In this document: piece by piece, positions 1 through 9,211 of the stretch
How the letters are laid out: each line of letters begins with the position of its first letter
How positions within the stretch are numbered: the first letter of the stretch is position 1
Origin: Rahnella bruchi
Lineage (GTDB): Bacteria > Pseudomonadota > Gammaproteobacteria > Enterobacterales > Enterobacteriaceae
Assembly: GCF_003614975.1 (NCBI RefSeq)
Contig: NZ_QZWI01000002.1
Location: 343,364 to 407,363 of the forward strand
Length of the DNA stretch: 64,000 bases
Direction of reading: 5' to 3'
Notes under the pieces: generated by a model
The model's database searches: none
Told to the model about the DNA's origin: nothing
What the model saw: only the letters and a program-made list of their open reading frames with translations
Translations under genes and position numbers: made by a program

Positions 1-1126
1 CGGTATAACGCACATCGTGATGCGCTTCGTATTTGGTTTTCAGGCCGTTAATGATCTGAACAGTTTCTTCCACGCTTGGCTCAGTAATATCAATTTTTTG
101 GAAACGACGCGCCAGGGCACGATCCTTCTCAAAGATATTGCTGAATTCCTGATACGTGGTAGAGCCGATCACGCGGATTTTCCCGCTCGACAGCAACGGT
201 TTGATGAGGTTTGCCGCATCCACCTGACCGCCCGATGCCGCACCGGCACCAATGATCGTGTGGATTTCATCAATAAACAGGATGCTGTTCTTATCCTGCT
301 CAAGCTGTTTGAGCAAAGATTTGAAGCGTTTTTCGAAATCACCGCGGTATTTAGTACCCGCCAGTAACGAACCGATATCCAGAGAATACAGGGTGCAGTC
401 GGCCATTACTTCCGGCACATCGCCCTGCTCGATTCGCCATGCCAGACCTTCGGCAATGGCAGTTTTACCTACGCCGGATTCGCCCACCAGCAGCGGGTTG
501 TTCTTACGGCGACGGCAGAGCACCTGAATGGCGCGCTCCAGTTCTTTGTCACGGCCAATCAGCGGATCGATACCACCTACACGCGCTAACTGGTTAAGAT
601 TAGTGGTGAAGTTCTCCATACGATCTTCCCCCGCCGACTGCTCTTCGTTAACTGGGTTTTCCGCATTGTTTTGCGCCTGACTGCCCGATTCATCTTTACG
701 GGTGCCGTGCGAAATAAAGTTCACCACATCAAGGCGGCTGACATCATGTTTGCGCAGGAGATAGGCCGCCTGAGATTCCTGTTCGCTGAAAATCGCGACC
801 AGAACGTTGGCGCCGGACACTTCGCTGCGGCCAGAAGATTGCACGTGGAATACCGCACGTTGCAGAACGCGCTGGAAACTCAGCGTAGGCTGGGTGTCAC
901 GTTCCTCTTCACTGGCAGGTAAGGTGGGTGTGGTTTGCTCGATGAAGGCTTCCAGCTCCTGGCGTAATGCCACCAGATCGACTGTACAAGCTTCAAGCGC
1001 TTCACGGGCAGCAGGGTTGCTGAGCAACGCCAGCAACAGGTGCTCCACGGTCATAAACTCATGCCGGTGCTCACGGGCTCTTGCGAAAGCCATGTTGAGA
1101 CTGAGTTCAAGTTCTTGATTGAGCAT
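1..1126 (-). CDS. clpA: ClpA, ATP-binding subunit of the ClpAP protease (C-terminal part outside window)
   Basis: AAA+ unfoldase that feeds substrates to ClpP in the cytoplasm. About 375 of the usual ~758 residues are inside the window; the rest lies beyond the left edge. The start is the ATG read from 1126. The Clp N-domain repeats come first, then a Gln/Asn/Glu-rich linker (about residues 143-168), then the first ATPase module with Walker A GESGVGKT at 215-222 and Walker B ILFIDEIH at 282-289. It lies directly downstream of clpS, with a 27-base gap, as in E. coli. The frame is open throughout the visible part. The identification is secure; the second ATPase domain cannot be checked here. 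Confidence 0.97.
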   Translation of the reverse strand, partial: MLNQELELSLNMAFARAREHRHEFMTVEHLLLALLSNPAAREALEACTVDLVALRQELEAFIEQTTPTLPASEEERDTQPTLSFQRVLQRAVFHVQSSGRSEVSGANVLVAIFSEQESQAAYLLRKHDVSRLDVVNFISHGTRKDESGSQAQNNAENPVNEEQSAGEDRMENFTTNLNQLARVGGIDPLIGRDKELERAIQVLCRRRKNNPLLVGESGVGKTAIAEGLAWRIEQGDVPEVMADCTLYSLDIGSLLAGTKYRGDFEKRFKSLLKQLEQDKNSILFIDEIHTIIGAGAASGGQVDAANLIKPLLSSGKIRVIGSTTYQEFSNIFEKDRALARRFQKIDITEPSVEETVQIINGLKTKYEAHHDVRYT

Positions 1127-1153
1127 AGGCACCTCCCAAATAGATTGCCTTAA

Positions 1154-1474
1154 TCAGGCTTTTTCCAGCGTACACAGCAACGGATGCTCATTCTCCTTGG
1201 CGTACTCATTTACGTGTGCGACCTTGGTTTCCGCGACTTCGGCTGTATAAACACCGCATATCGCTTTGCCTCTATAGTGCACCTGGAGCATCAGTTGCGT
1301 TGCACGTTCAATATCATAAGAAAAGAACTTTTGCAGAACGTCAATCACAAATTCCATTGGAGTGTAATCGTCGTTGTTTAATATAACTTTATACATAGAT
1401 GGCGGTTTTACCTCATCCTTTTGCTTATCCGCCGCCAAATGTTCAAAATTTAGCCAGTCTTGATTATTGCCCAT
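1154..1474 (-). CDS. clpS: ClpS, ClpA adaptor for N-degron substrates
   Basis: Small adaptor that binds the ClpA N-domain and delivers proteins with destabilising N-terminal residues. The chosen start (MGNNQDW, codon read from 1474) gives 106 residues, the same length as E. coli ClpS; a longer frame from 1525 would add 17 residues with no family match. The substrate-pocket residues are present in [10 protein letters not shown] (Asn-Asp pair) and in [11 protein letters not shown] (the His of the pocket), and the protein ends with the family-typical [13 protein letters not shown]. It probably shares a transcript with clpA. It is divergent from cspD. Confidence 0.97.
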   Translation of the reverse strand: MGNNQDWLNFEHLAADKQKDEVKPPSMYKVILNNDDYTPMEFVIDVLQKFFSYDIERATQLMLQVHYRGKAICGVYTAEVAETKVAHVNEYAKENEHPLLCTLEKA

Positions 1475-1868
1475 TGCCTGTTCATCACCTGTGAAGATCG
1501 TATTGGAAGCCAAATACACAAACATGAAAGCTTTCTGCAGAGCCTCACGTTGTTATTACCGTATTTTACCATCTCTGGCCTCACCTTGCCGCTGCACAAA
1601 ATGTCTTACGTGCAATAGATAACGCCGTTATAAATTTAACAAAATATGTCAATAGCGTTACCTGCTTCAAACTTTGGTTATCTGCTCCCCCGGGACAAAT
1701 GCCGTTTCCTTGACGTCTAACTCTATTCCACTAGAGTGTAAATTCGTGAGCTGAACGGAATTTATACTGGCCTGAACAGGTGCTTACCCGCTGCGTTCCG
1801 GCCTTCGTGCTCACCCAACTGGCTTTATCTATTTACTACCAGACTAGTCATGAGAGGGATGTAGAAGC
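1475..1868. promoter_or_regulatory. clpS/cspD divergent intergenic region
   Basis: About 390 bases separate the clpS and cspD starts. No gene is apparent. A possible sigma-70 promoter for cspD reads TTGACG at 1710-1715 and TAGAGT at 1732-1737 with a 16-base spacer. If used, the cspD message would have a leader of roughly 125 bases. A purine-rich GAGGGA stretch at about 1853-1858 precedes the cspD ATG and could serve as its ribosome binding site. The promoter is read by eye only. Confidence 0.3.
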
Positions 1869-2090
1869 ATGCAGACGGGTACTGTTAAATGGTTCAATAA
1901 CGCTAAAGGCTTTGGCTTCATTTGCCCGCAAAATGGCGGTGAAGACATCTTCGCTCACTACTCCACAATCCAGATGGAGGGTTACCGGACTCTGAAAGCC
2001 GGCCAGCAGGTCAATTTCGACGTTCATGAAGGCCCAAAGGGGAATCATGCCAGCCTCATTATTCCAGTGGAAAGTGAAGCGGTCGCCTGA
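1869..2090 (+). CDS. cspD: CspD, cold-shock-domain DNA replication inhibitor
   Basis: A 73-residue single cold-shock domain. It carries the RNP1-type motif KGFGFI and the CspD-type second motif DIFAHYSTI, where classical CspA proteins have VFVHF. In E. coli, CspD is made in stationary phase and under nutrient limitation, binds single-stranded DNA and blocks replication, and is turned over by Lon. Its place beside clpS-clpA is the standard enterobacterial arrangement, which supports cspD rather than another Csp paralog. Confidence 0.96.
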   Translation: MQTGTVKWFNNAKGFGFICPQNGGEDIFAHYSTIQMEGYRTLKAGQQVNFDVHEGPKGNHASLIIPVESEAVA

Positions 2091-2128
2091 CCGGTTCTGC
2101 ACTACGTACCAAATTACGCTTCAACTGC

Positions 2129-2160
2129 AAATGCCGGTCACTCACTGACTGGCATTTTTA
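2129..2160 (+). terminator. Rho-independent terminator after cspD
   Basis: The stem ATGCCGGTCA / TGACTGGCAT (10 pairs, one G-U) has the loop CTCAC and is followed by a T-rich run. It lies 40 bases after the cspD stop. Confidence 0.85.
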
Positions 2161-2261
2161 TTTATGGGGGAGAATGACTCAGGCTTCAAGCCCTCTTTAC
2201 GAAAATAAAGTACATTTTTTAGACACCGATTGCTAAGACACGACATAAACAAAATCAAATC

Positions 2262-2278
2262 TAAACACAATCTCAACA
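2262..2278 (-). promoter_or_regulatory. Candidate PhoP box upstream of ybjX
   Basis: Read on the minus strand, TGTTGA-N5-TGTTTA has the 11-base period of a PhoP direct repeat (consensus TGTTTA-N5-TGTTTA) with one mismatch. A third TAAACA copy lies at 2246-2251. The box is about 107 bases before the ybjX start. In Salmonella the homolog virK is known to be PhoP-controlled, which makes the site plausible but does not prove it. Confidence 0.35.
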
Positions 2279-2384
2279 AATCGCGTTCAATTTCTCCCTA
2301 ATTTCCCCCGTTGCACAGTCGTTTATGCATCGCCTGTTGAAATGTCGGTAACAAAATTCCGGCAGTCAATAACAGGTAAAGACC

Positions 2385-3374
2385 ATGACGACTCTCCATT
2401 ATCCTGACGTAGAAAAAGCTCCGCTTTCAGGCTTGCAGTTGATGAAAGCATTGCTCACCAACCGCATCACGCCGGGACCGTCCTGGAAATTACCGCGCTA
2501 TCGCCTTAAATTCCTTTTCCGCACCCTGAGGCAACCGCGCAGAACGTTTGCGCTGCTCGATTATCTGGCGCAGCACCCGCAGCGTGATGAAATTTTGTAT
2601 GCCATGCCCGCCCTGCCGGCGAAATTACACCGCACCTATCAGGCGGCAAATATCACGCAGGCACAGGCCCTGAAACGCATCACCGATCATTACAGTATGA
2701 TTCAGGATTGCCTGCCGGAAGCCATCAGCCACGGATATCTGAGTAAAAAGCCGATGGCGATTGCCACCCTGACAGGTAAAGAAGAACAACGTTACGCCAT
2801 TACCTTCAATGCCGTCAGCCGTCTGGATAAAGAAGGTGAAGCCACGCTGTGTTTCAATAATCCCCAGGGAGAACCGATTGCTATCGTGACGTTCTCTTTT
2901 ATTGAGTATCAGGGCAAACCGACGCTGTTTATCGGGGCGTTGCAGGGCCCGCGCGCCCATGTTGACCATCAGGAAATCCAGACAGCCACTAAAGCCTGCC
3001 ACGGTTTATTCCCGAAACGTTTGGTGATTGAAGCGCTGACGACGCTGGCGGATGTGACCGGTATGACCCAGCTGGTTGCCGTCGGCAATCGCACCCATAT
3101 TTATGAGGATCCGCGTTACAAAAAACGCAAAGGGATGGTGTTTGCGGATTACGACAGCTTCTGGGAAACACTGGATGCAAAACAAGGCGAAAACGGATAT
3201 TTCCATCTGCCGCGCCAGATAGCTCACCGTCCGCTGGAAGAGATCGCCAGCAAACGCCGTTCTGAGTACCGCCGCCGTTATCTGCTGTTAGATGACCTTG
3301 AAAGCCAGATCCGCCAGACATTCACCAGCGGACATGGCAACCCGGTCACTGCTGCCCAAAGTCAGGCCGCTTAA
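2385..3374 (+). CDS. ybjX: YbjX/VirK family protein (DUF535)
   Basis: A 329-residue protein matching E. coli YbjX (about 330) and the Salmonella/Shigella VirK family along its length, with conserved blocks such as HYSMIQDC, QGPRAH and the Arg-rich end SKRRSEYRRRYLLLDDL. Family members are linked to virulence and resistance to antimicrobial peptides in Salmonella and Shigella, but the biochemical activity is unknown. There is no signal peptide or membrane segment. The ATG follows AGGTAAAGACC, a good ribosome binding site. It converges on ybjD, and the two stop codons overlap by four bases. Confidence 0.93.
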   Translation: MTTLHYPDVEKAPLSGLQLMKALLTNRITPGPSWKLPRYRLKFLFRTLRQPRRTFALLDYLAQHPQRDEILYAMPALPAKLHRTYQAANITQAQALKRITDHYSMIQDCLPEAISHGYLSKKPMAIATLTGKEEQRYAITFNAVSRLDKEGEATLCFNNPQGEPIAIVTFSFIEYQGKPTLFIGALQGPRAHVDHQEIQTATKACHGLFPKRLVIEALTTLADVTGMTQLVAVGNRTHIYEDPRYKKRKGMVFADYDSFWETLDAKQGENGYFHLPRQIAHRPLEEIASKRRSEYRRRYLLLDDLESQIRQTFTSGHGNPVTAAQSQAA

Positions 3375-5104
3375 TCGGCTCGCCCGCGTGCCAGCCAGGC
3401 CACGCGGGAAAACATCTGCCGCAGCAGCGGAGGAATCGATGACGTTCCCCGCAAGGATGCCGCCATCGCCACGTCAATCGCCAGATCAGGCTTTGAACTG
3501 CGGTGAATGGCTTTATCGATAATGCGCCTCGGCGACATCGGCACATTTTCCGGTATCGCCGCATTCTTACGATAAACATCCTCAAAACCATCGCGATACA
3601 GAAAGTATTCAATGTCCTGCGCCGGTAACGCGGTCAGCCGATAACGCAGCGTATCGTCGTGGCTTTCCACGTTCGCCATCACCGTCGCCGCATATTTACG
3701 CCCCGCTTCATCTCCATCGACCAGCGCATGCCATTCAATGCCCATTTGCCGGGCAAAACGCAACAACGGTTTGAGTCCGCACTGCGCAAACTCGATCACC
3801 TTGATCCCCTCAGATTCAAAATGATAACCGCATTGCCGCGCCAGCTGGTTCAGCAACCAGACTTCCGTTTCCCCTTCCACCAGCAACCAGCAGCGGGCGA
3901 ACAGAGATGAAGGCCGGTTGAAGCGAATATGAAAGGCAATGCGGCGGCTGTCTTCCATGCTCAACCCTTCCGGGCCAATGCCATAAGCCGCCACGCGCCC
4001 GGATTCACGTACCAGACGGCAAATTTGCTCGACAGGCACGAGAGAGAGCAGATCGCCGGAATTGGTAGTAGTGATCCGCTGCAACGGCAGCTGATCCAGC
4101 AATCCCCAGGCTACCGACAGCATGATCGGATGCAGACGGGTTTCAGGGTCTTCAATCAGCAAAAGCGGCCTGGCATCGGGATGCAGCACCACGGAGCCTT
4201 TGGCCTGTAATAACGTCGAGAACATGCCGAGCAGCATCACCCGCATACTGCGGCTGTTCGGTTCGGCAATCATGCGGTTGATGTTATCGAGAGATCGCCA
4301 TGCGCGGCGGCTTTCGGCGCGGCCATGACGTTTCTGCTGCCACGGCGCGCTGTTCGAGGTGCCCTGCTCGGCAAAATAGTGTTCCAGCAACTGCTGCATG
4401 GCCGAAAGGCCGCTGCGCAGTTCACTGTTTTTCAGCGTCTGCGGACTGTGAACCAATTCCCGCGTCAGTTCATCAAGCTGTTTTGCCAGTTCTTCATTAT
4501 TTGCCGCCAGCCGCGGCGCCAGCGTTTCACTGCGCAGACGGCGGATAAAACGCGCATCACGTAAACGCAGAACCGGACTCAGGCGGATAAGCGCCTGCGC
4601 CAGGGGATCAATCGTCGTCAGATTTAAAGGCTGACCGTTGGATGACAGGAAACTGCGCAGCGTCATCACGCTGCCATCGTCGTCGAGTTCGCCTTCCAGC
4701 CGGTAATAAATACGGTTCAGCTTATCGGCACATTTCACCCAAAGCGGTGAGAGCGAATTAAAGCGCGGCGACATATGATGTCCGGCCTGGTTCTCGCAAA
4801 AGGTAAATACCACGTGCAGATACTGAGATTTGGATTCCTCCTCGCCCGCCGGGAAATAGAAATCCTCTTCTTTAAAGCAATAGAGTTTGGGTTCCGGAGA
4901 AAGCAGCAAAGTTAAGGCGTCAAGCAGGCTGGATTTACCCCAGGCGTTCTCACCAATGAGTACGGTGTTGGTCAGAAAGGATTCGCCCGGCCCCTGCGCA
5001 GAGGTTCCGGTAATGGATGCGCCACGTTGTGCGGGCTGCGTCAGCGTCAAAGACAGGCGGTTAATCCCGCGAAAACCGACAATATCAACACGTTCCAGAT
5101 ACAT
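3371..5104 (-). CDS. ybjD: YbjD, OLD-family ATPase/TOPRIM nuclease
   Basis: This 577-residue protein has the two-part layout of the overcoming-lysogenisation-defect family. An ABC/SMC-like ATPase half carries a P-loop, GENAWGKS, at 51-58 (Trp in place of the usual Gly/Ala) and the Walker B-like block LLLIEDPETRLHP at about 314-326. A C-terminal TOPRIM domain carries the Glu of LVEGETE near 410 and the DGDEAG acidic motif at 463-468. The family cuts or nicks DNA; the role of YbjD itself is not established. It is slightly longer than the E. coli protein (about 552). It converges with ybjX, overlapping by four bases, and diverges from lysO. Confidence 0.93.
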   Translation of the reverse strand: MYLERVDIVGFRGINRLSLTLTQPAQRGASITGTSAQGPGESFLTNTVLIGENAWGKSSLLDALTLLLSPEPKLYCFKEEDFYFPAGEEESKSQYLHVVFTFCENQAGHHMSPRFNSLSPLWVKCADKLNRIYYRLEGELDDDGSVMTLRSFLSSNGQPLNLTTIDPLAQALIRLSPVLRLRDARFIRRLRSETLAPRLAANNEELAKQLDELTRELVHSPQTLKNSELRSGLSAMQQLLEHYFAEQGTSNSAPWQQKRHGRAESRRAWRSLDNINRMIAEPNSRSMRVMLLGMFSTLLQAKGSVVLHPDARPLLLIEDPETRLHPIMLSVAWGLLDQLPLQRITTTNSGDLLSLVPVEQICRLVRESGRVAAYGIGPEGLSMEDSRRIAFHIRFNRPSSLFARCWLLVEGETEVWLLNQLARQCGYHFESEGIKVIEFAQCGLKPLLRFARQMGIEWHALVDGDEAGRKYAATVMANVESHDDTLRYRLTALPAQDIEYFLYRDGFEDVYRKNAAIPENVPMSPRRIIDKAIHRSSKPDLAIDVAMAASLRGTSSIPPLLRQMFSRVAWLARGRAD

Positions 5105-5293
5105 CAGACGCCTCCTGTGCGCTCAACACTTTCCTGAGCATGGCGTTAAAAATTGGTTCAGGTCAAGCGGTCAAAGATATCTCTGCGTGCCGAAGCTGCT
5201 TTACAGTCAGATAACTTTTCGTTAGCGTGGCGGGCGGCCTTTTCTGCGCCGCGTTCCACTCTTGGGATTTCACTTTTCAGGGACTTTTGCATC

Positions 5294-6193
5294 ATGTATT
5301 CCGGGCTGTTAATTATTCTCCTGCCGCTGATTGCCGGCTACCTTATTCCGCTCAAAAACCGGCCCCTGCTGCACATTGTTAATCAGTTACTCAGCTGGAT
5401 GGTTTACGTCATCCTTTTCATTATGGGCATCAGTCTGGCGTTTCTCGACAATCTGAGCGCAAATTTGCTGCTGATTTTCAAATATGCCGCCGTGTGTTTC
5501 CTGTGCATTTTTGTGATGAACTACGCCGCGCTCTGGCTGCTTGAACGCCGCCGGCCCTGGAAGTCAGAGCACAAGCAGGAAAAACTGCCGTCGCGTATTC
5601 ACATGGCGCTGGAATCGCTGAAGTTATGCGGTGTGGTCATTGGCGGTTTCGCGCTCGGTCTGACCCAATGGCACTGGCTGACTTTCGCCTCGCAGGCCAG
5701 CGAAATTGCGTTGTTATTCCTGCTGGCACTGGTCGGCATACAGCTTCGTAACAGCAGCATGACCTTGCGCCAGATAATCCTTAATCGCCGCGGGATGATG
5801 GTCGGGATGGTGGTCGCTGTCAGCGCATTAGCAGGTGGCGCTATCGCCGCGTTGTTGTTGGGTCTGCCGCTGAAAACCGGTCTGGCGCTCGCCTCCGGAT
5901 ACGGCTGGTATTCGCTGTCGGGTATTGTTCTGACCGATTCATTCGGGCCGGTGATTGGCAGTGCGGCATTCTTTAACGATCTGGCCCGCGAACTGTGCGC
6001 CATCATGCTGATCCCGACGCTGGTGCGCACCAGCCGTTCGACGGCACTTGGCCTTTGCGGTGCAACGTCTATGGACTTCACCCTGCCGGTTTTACAGCGC
6101 AGTGGCGGCCTGGATATGGTTCCGCCCGCCGTCGTTCACGGTTTTGTGTTGAGCCTTATAGCCCCTGTGCTGATGGCCTTTTTCTCCGCCTGA
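5294..6193 (+). CDS. lysO: LysO (YbjE), L-lysine exporter
   Basis: An inner-membrane lysine exporter. The start at 5294 (MYSGLLIILLP) gives 299 residues, the E. coli length; the frame is open back to 5153, but that extension is not conserved. About eight hydrophobic segments are visible, with the conserved ASGYGWYSLSGI and DSFGPVIGSAAFFNDLARE blocks. In E. coli, expression is repressed by ArgR and responds to lysine; I did not find a clear ARG box here. It is divergent from ybjD with a short shared promoter region. Confidence 0.95.
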   Translation: MYSGLLIILLPLIAGYLIPLKNRPLLHIVNQLLSWMVYVILFIMGISLAFLDNLSANLLLIFKYAAVCFLCIFVMNYAALWLLERRRPWKSEHKQEKLPSRIHMALESLKLCGVVIGGFALGLTQWHWLTFASQASEIALLFLLALVGIQLRNSSMTLRQIILNRRGMMVGMVVAVSALAGGAIAALLLGLPLKTGLALASGYGWYSLSGIVLTDSFGPVIGSAAFFNDLARELCAIMLIPTLVRTSRSTALGLCGATSMDFTLPVLQRSGGLDMVPPAVVHGFVLSLIAPVLMAFFSA

Positions 6194-6203
6194 CGTCTGT
6201 TTT

Positions 6204-6225
6204 CCCGCTGCTTTCCGGCAGCGGG
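6204..6225 (+). terminator. Hairpin after lysO
   Basis: The stem CCCGCTGC / GCAGCGGG encloses the loop TTTCCG, ten bases after the lysO stop. No real T-run follows, so termination strength is uncertain. Confidence 0.4.
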
Positions 6226-6241
6226 CACTTCCCTGAAAAAC

Positions 6242-6255
6242 TTGCGATAAATCAA
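6242..6255 (+). promoter_or_regulatory. Possible FNR site upstream of hcp
   Basis: TTGCG-N4-ATCAA has one perfect and one weak half of the FNR consensus TTGAT-N4-ATCAA. E. coli hcp is FNR-activated, which makes the site reasonable. Confidence 0.4.
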
Positions 6256-6320
6256 CTCCGCTTCACTTAGCCTTAAAAAACCCTTCATTTCTTTCCCTGC
6301 CAGTTTTAGGCTTGCATTAA

Positions 6321-6343
6321 AACAAGCATTTTAAATGCAACTT
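6321..6343 (+). promoter_or_regulatory. NsrR operator of hcp-hcr
   Basis: An 11-1-11 inverted repeat: left half AACAAGCATTT, right half AAATGCAACTT. Against the NsrR half-site AAGATGCATTT and its complement the matches are 9/11 and 10/11. It ends 16 bases before the hcp ATG, so NO-sensing NsrR would block transcription, as in E. coli. Confidence 0.8.
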
Positions 6344-6359
6344 TAAAAAGGACCTCATT

Positions 6360-8012
6360 ATGTTTTGTGTGCAATGTGAACAAACAGTCCGTACCCCGGC
6401 GGGCAATGGCTGCGCTTATGCGCAGGGAATGTGTGGCAAAACGGCAGAAACCTCTGATTTACAGGACTTACTGGTCGCCGTACTGGAAGGCTTATCTGCC
6501 TGGGCGCTGACCGCGCGCGGCTACGGCATTATTGATGAAGAGATCGACAGCTTCGCGCCCCGCGCCTTTTTCTCCACCCTGACCAATGTGAACTTCGATT
6601 CTGACCGCATCGTCGGCTACGCCCGTGAAGCGATTATCCACCGTGAATCTCTGGCCGTTCGCTGTCGCCTGATGGATCCGCAAATCACCGTCAGCCATCC
6701 GCTGGCCGCACTGGAACTGGTCAGCGATAACCTCAGCGAGCTGCAACAACAGGCGCAGCAGTTTGCGCTCAACGGCGACAAAGCGCAGATCGGCGATGAC
6801 ATTCACGGCCTGCGTATGCTCTGTTTGTACGGCCTGAAGGGGGCGGCGGCGTATATGGAACACGCGCACGTTCTGGGTCAGTCGGATACTGCCATTTATG
6901 CCGAATATCACCGTCTGATGGCGTGGCTCGGCACACAGCCTGCCGACATGGGCGAGCTGCTCGAAAACGCGATGGCAATTGGCAAAATGAACTTTGGCGT
7001 GATGGCGATCCTGGATAAAGGCGAAACCGATGCCTATGGACATCCGCAGCCGACCAACGTCAATGTCCGCCCGCTGGCGGGTAAAGCGATTCTGATTTCC
7101 GGGCACGACCTGAAAGATTTGCAAATGCTGCTTGAGCAAACTGCTGGCACCGGCATCAACATCTATACCCACGGCGAAATGCTGCCCGCACACGGTTATC
7201 CTGAACTGAAAAAATTCCCACATCTGGCCGGTAACTACGGCAGCGGCTGGCAGAATCAGCAGGTGGAATTCGCCAAATTCCCGGGGCCGGTGGTGATGAC
7301 GTCCAACTGCATCATTGACCCGAATGTCGGCAACTATGGCGACCGCATCTGGACACGCAGCATCGTCGGCTGGCCGGGCGTGCAACATTTGGAAGGGGAA
7401 GATTTTACGCCGGTCATTGCGCAGGCATTGCAGCTGCCGGGCTTCCCTTACAGCGAAATTGAACAGGAAATCACGGTCGGCTTTGGCCGCCAGACTCTGC
7501 TCGGTGCAGCGGATACGGTGATTGATCTCGTCGCCGCTAAAAAACTGCGTCACATCTTCCTGATCGGCGGCTGTGACGGCAGCCGTGGCGAACGCAGCTA
7601 CTTTACTGATCTGGCACGCAGCGTGCCGCAGGATTGCCTGATCCTGACGCTGGCCTGCGGTAAATACCGCTTCAATAAACTGGATTTCGGTACGATCGAA
7701 GGCCTGCCTCGCCTGCTGGACGTCGGTCAGTGTAACGACGCCTATTCCGCTATTATCCTTGCGGTGAATCTGGCCGAGAAATTAGGCTGCGGTGTGAATG
7801 ATTTACCGCTGAGTCTGGTGCTTTCGTGGTTCGAACAGAAAGCCATTGTGATCCTGCTGACCCTGCTGTCGCTCGGTGTAAAAAACATTGCCACCGGCCC
7901 GACCGCACCTGCCTTCCTGACCGATAACCTGCTGACCATCCTGAATGAAAAATTTGGCCTGCGCGCAATTACGTCGGTTGAGCAGGATCTGAAAACCATG
8001 CTGCCGGAGTAA
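6360..8012 (+). CDS. hcp: Hcp, hybrid-cluster protein (NO reductase / protein S-nitrosylase)
   Basis: A 550-residue Fe-S/O hybrid-cluster protein of the enterobacterial class. The N-terminal Cys3, Cys6, Cys18 and Cys25 (MFCVQCEQT ... CGK) bind the proximal cluster, and later Cys/His/Glu residues in [21 protein letters not shown] and ACGKYRFNK belong to the hybrid cluster. In E. coli it reduces nitric oxide anaerobically, with electrons from Hcr, and takes part in S-nitrosylation. The RBS AAAAAGGA lies 6-12 bases before the ATG. An NsrR box and a possible FNR site precede it; hcr follows after six bases. Confidence 0.98.
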   Translation: MFCVQCEQTVRTPAGNGCAYAQGMCGKTAETSDLQDLLVAVLEGLSAWALTARGYGIIDEEIDSFAPRAFFSTLTNVNFDSDRIVGYAREAIIHRESLAVRCRLMDPQITVSHPLAALELVSDNLSELQQQAQQFALNGDKAQIGDDIHGLRMLCLYGLKGAAAYMEHAHVLGQSDTAIYAEYHRLMAWLGTQPADMGELLENAMAIGKMNFGVMAILDKGETDAYGHPQPTNVNVRPLAGKAILISGHDLKDLQMLLEQTAGTGINIYTHGEMLPAHGYPELKKFPHLAGNYGSGWQNQQVEFAKFPGPVVMTSNCIIDPNVGNYGDRIWTRSIVGWPGVQHLEGEDFTPVIAQALQLPGFPYSEIEQEITVGFGRQTLLGAADTVIDLVAAKKLRHIFLIGGCDGSRGERSYFTDLARSVPQDCLILTLACGKYRFNKLDFGTIEGLPRLLDVGQCNDAYSAIILAVNLAEKLGCGVNDLPLSLVLSWFEQKAIVILLTLLSLGVKNIATGPTAPAFLTDNLLTILNEKFGLRAITSVEQDLKTMLPE

Positions 8013-8018
8013 GCTGAA

Positions 8019-9032
8019 ATGAATTTTCCTTTATTTCCTGACCAGCCGACCGCGTTATGCCAGAACCGCATGCAGGTGTATTCCGTCACGCAGGAAACAC
8101 CCGATGTCCGCACGCTGTCGCTGATTAATCACGACGTATACCCGTATCGTCCCGGCCAGTTTGCGCTGGTCAATATCGGCCAGAGCGGTGACGTGCAGCG
8201 CGCTTATACGCTGTCTTCCACGCCCGGTCAGAGCCGTTTTATTCAGCTGACGGTGCGCCGCATCGAAGGCGGCGAAGGCTCGCAATGGCTGACTGAGCAG
8301 GTTAAATCCGGTGATTATTTGTGGTTGAGTGACGCGCAGGGCGAATTTACCTGCGATACCGCACAGCCGTTATTATTGCTGGCAGCCGGTTGCGGGATAA
8401 CGCCGGTGATGTCCATCACGCGCGATATTCTTGCGCATCGTCCGGCGCAAAGCGTGCAGGTGTTTTACAGCGTGCGCAGCCCGCAGGACATCATTTTTAC
8501 AGATGAATGGCAGCAACTGGCGGCGCGATATCCGCAACTGAATCTGACGTTTCTGGCTGAAAATGACGCGGAACCGGGACACATCGCCGGTCGTCTGAGT
8601 CAGGATTTGCTGCAAAGCCGGGTAGCGGATATCCGTGAACGCCGGGTGATGATTTGCGGCCCTGCGCCTTACATGAAACTGGCGGGTGAGTGGGTGAACG
8701 GGCTGGGCGTGACGGCAGCTGACATCATTAAAGAGCAGTTCCAGTCCACGCCGTCTGAAGTTTCTGCCGATCAGCAACTCACACTGACCCGCCTGACACC
8801 GTTGCAGAATTACCGCGTACCGGTCGGTTCTGCTTTGCTGGCCGCCATGGAACAGCACAACTTACCGGTGGCGGCAGCCTGCCGTGCAGGCGTGTGCGGC
8901 AGCTGTAAAACCCGGATACTTTCCGGCGATTACCAGACCACCAGCCGCATGACGCTGACCGATGAAGAGGTCGCTCAGGGTTATGTACTGGCCTGTAGCT
9001 GTCAGCTTCAGGGGGACGTCACCCTCGCCTGA
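8019..9032 (+). CDS. hcr: Hcr, NADH oxidoreductase partner of Hcp
   Basis: A 337-residue electron-transfer flavoprotein. The FAD-binding motif RAYTLSSTP and the nicotinamide-binding GCGITPVMS are followed by a C-terminal plant-type [2Fe-2S] domain with CRAGVCGSC and the closing ACSC cysteines. It passes electrons from NADH to Hcp. The start lies six bases after the hcp stop, and the Shine-Dalgarno (GGAG) sits inside the end of hcp, so the two are co-transcribed and probably translationally coupled. It is about 15 residues longer than E. coli Hcr. Confidence 0.96.
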   Translation: MNFPLFPDQPTALCQNRMQVYSVTQETPDVRTLSLINHDVYPYRPGQFALVNIGQSGDVQRAYTLSSTPGQSRFIQLTVRRIEGGEGSQWLTEQVKSGDYLWLSDAQGEFTCDTAQPLLLLAAGCGITPVMSITRDILAHRPAQSVQVFYSVRSPQDIIFTDEWQQLAARYPQLNLTFLAENDAEPGHIAGRLSQDLLQSRVADIRERRVMICGPAPYMKLAGEWVNGLGVTAADIIKEQFQSTPSEVSADQQLTLTRLTPLQNYRVPVGSALLAAMEQHNLPVAAACRAGVCGSCKTRILSGDYQTTSRMTLTDEEVAQGYVLACSCQLQGDVTLA

Positions 9033-9048
9033 TCCCCGCGTTAACTCC

Positions 9049-9085
9049 CTGCCCGCATATGACTTTTTACAGTCTGCGCGGGCAG
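9049..9085 (+). other. Inverted repeat between hcr and poxB
   Basis: CTGCCCGC at 9049-9056 and GCGGGCAG at 9078-9085 form a perfect 8-base inverted repeat around a 21-base loop, just after the hcr stop. The long loop and missing T-run make it a weak terminator candidate. Confidence 0.3.
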
Positions 9086-9159
9086 CTTTACAAAACTTCA
9101 CGCCCCTCCTCCCAGTATTTTTGTATGGTTTAAGGCTGAACATTCAAGGATGTAATCAG

Positions 9160-9175
9160 TGGACTATGCTTAATC
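9160..9175 (+). promoter_or_regulatory. Putative sigma-S promoter (-10) of poxB
   Basis: CTATGCTTAA at 9164-9173 closely matches the sigma-S -10 consensus CTATACTTAA. No good -35 is seen, which is normal for such promoters. E. coli poxB is sigma-S dependent, and the predicted start at about 9178 is 34 bases before the ATG. Confidence 0.5.
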
Positions 9176-9211
9176 CAGTCTTTTTTTTGAAATTCACCGA
9201 GGGATCTGAAG

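Noticed and set aside
2320..2340. Plus-strand PhoP-like repeat GTTTA ... TGTTGA
   Set aside because: The two halves are nine bases apart rather than five, so the helical spacing is wrong; the minus-strand pair at 2262-2278 fits better.
6492..7553. 353-codon open frame opposite hcp
   Set aside because: Antisense shadow of a well-conserved high-G+C gene; the translation is His/Gln/Arg-rich with no recognisable domain.
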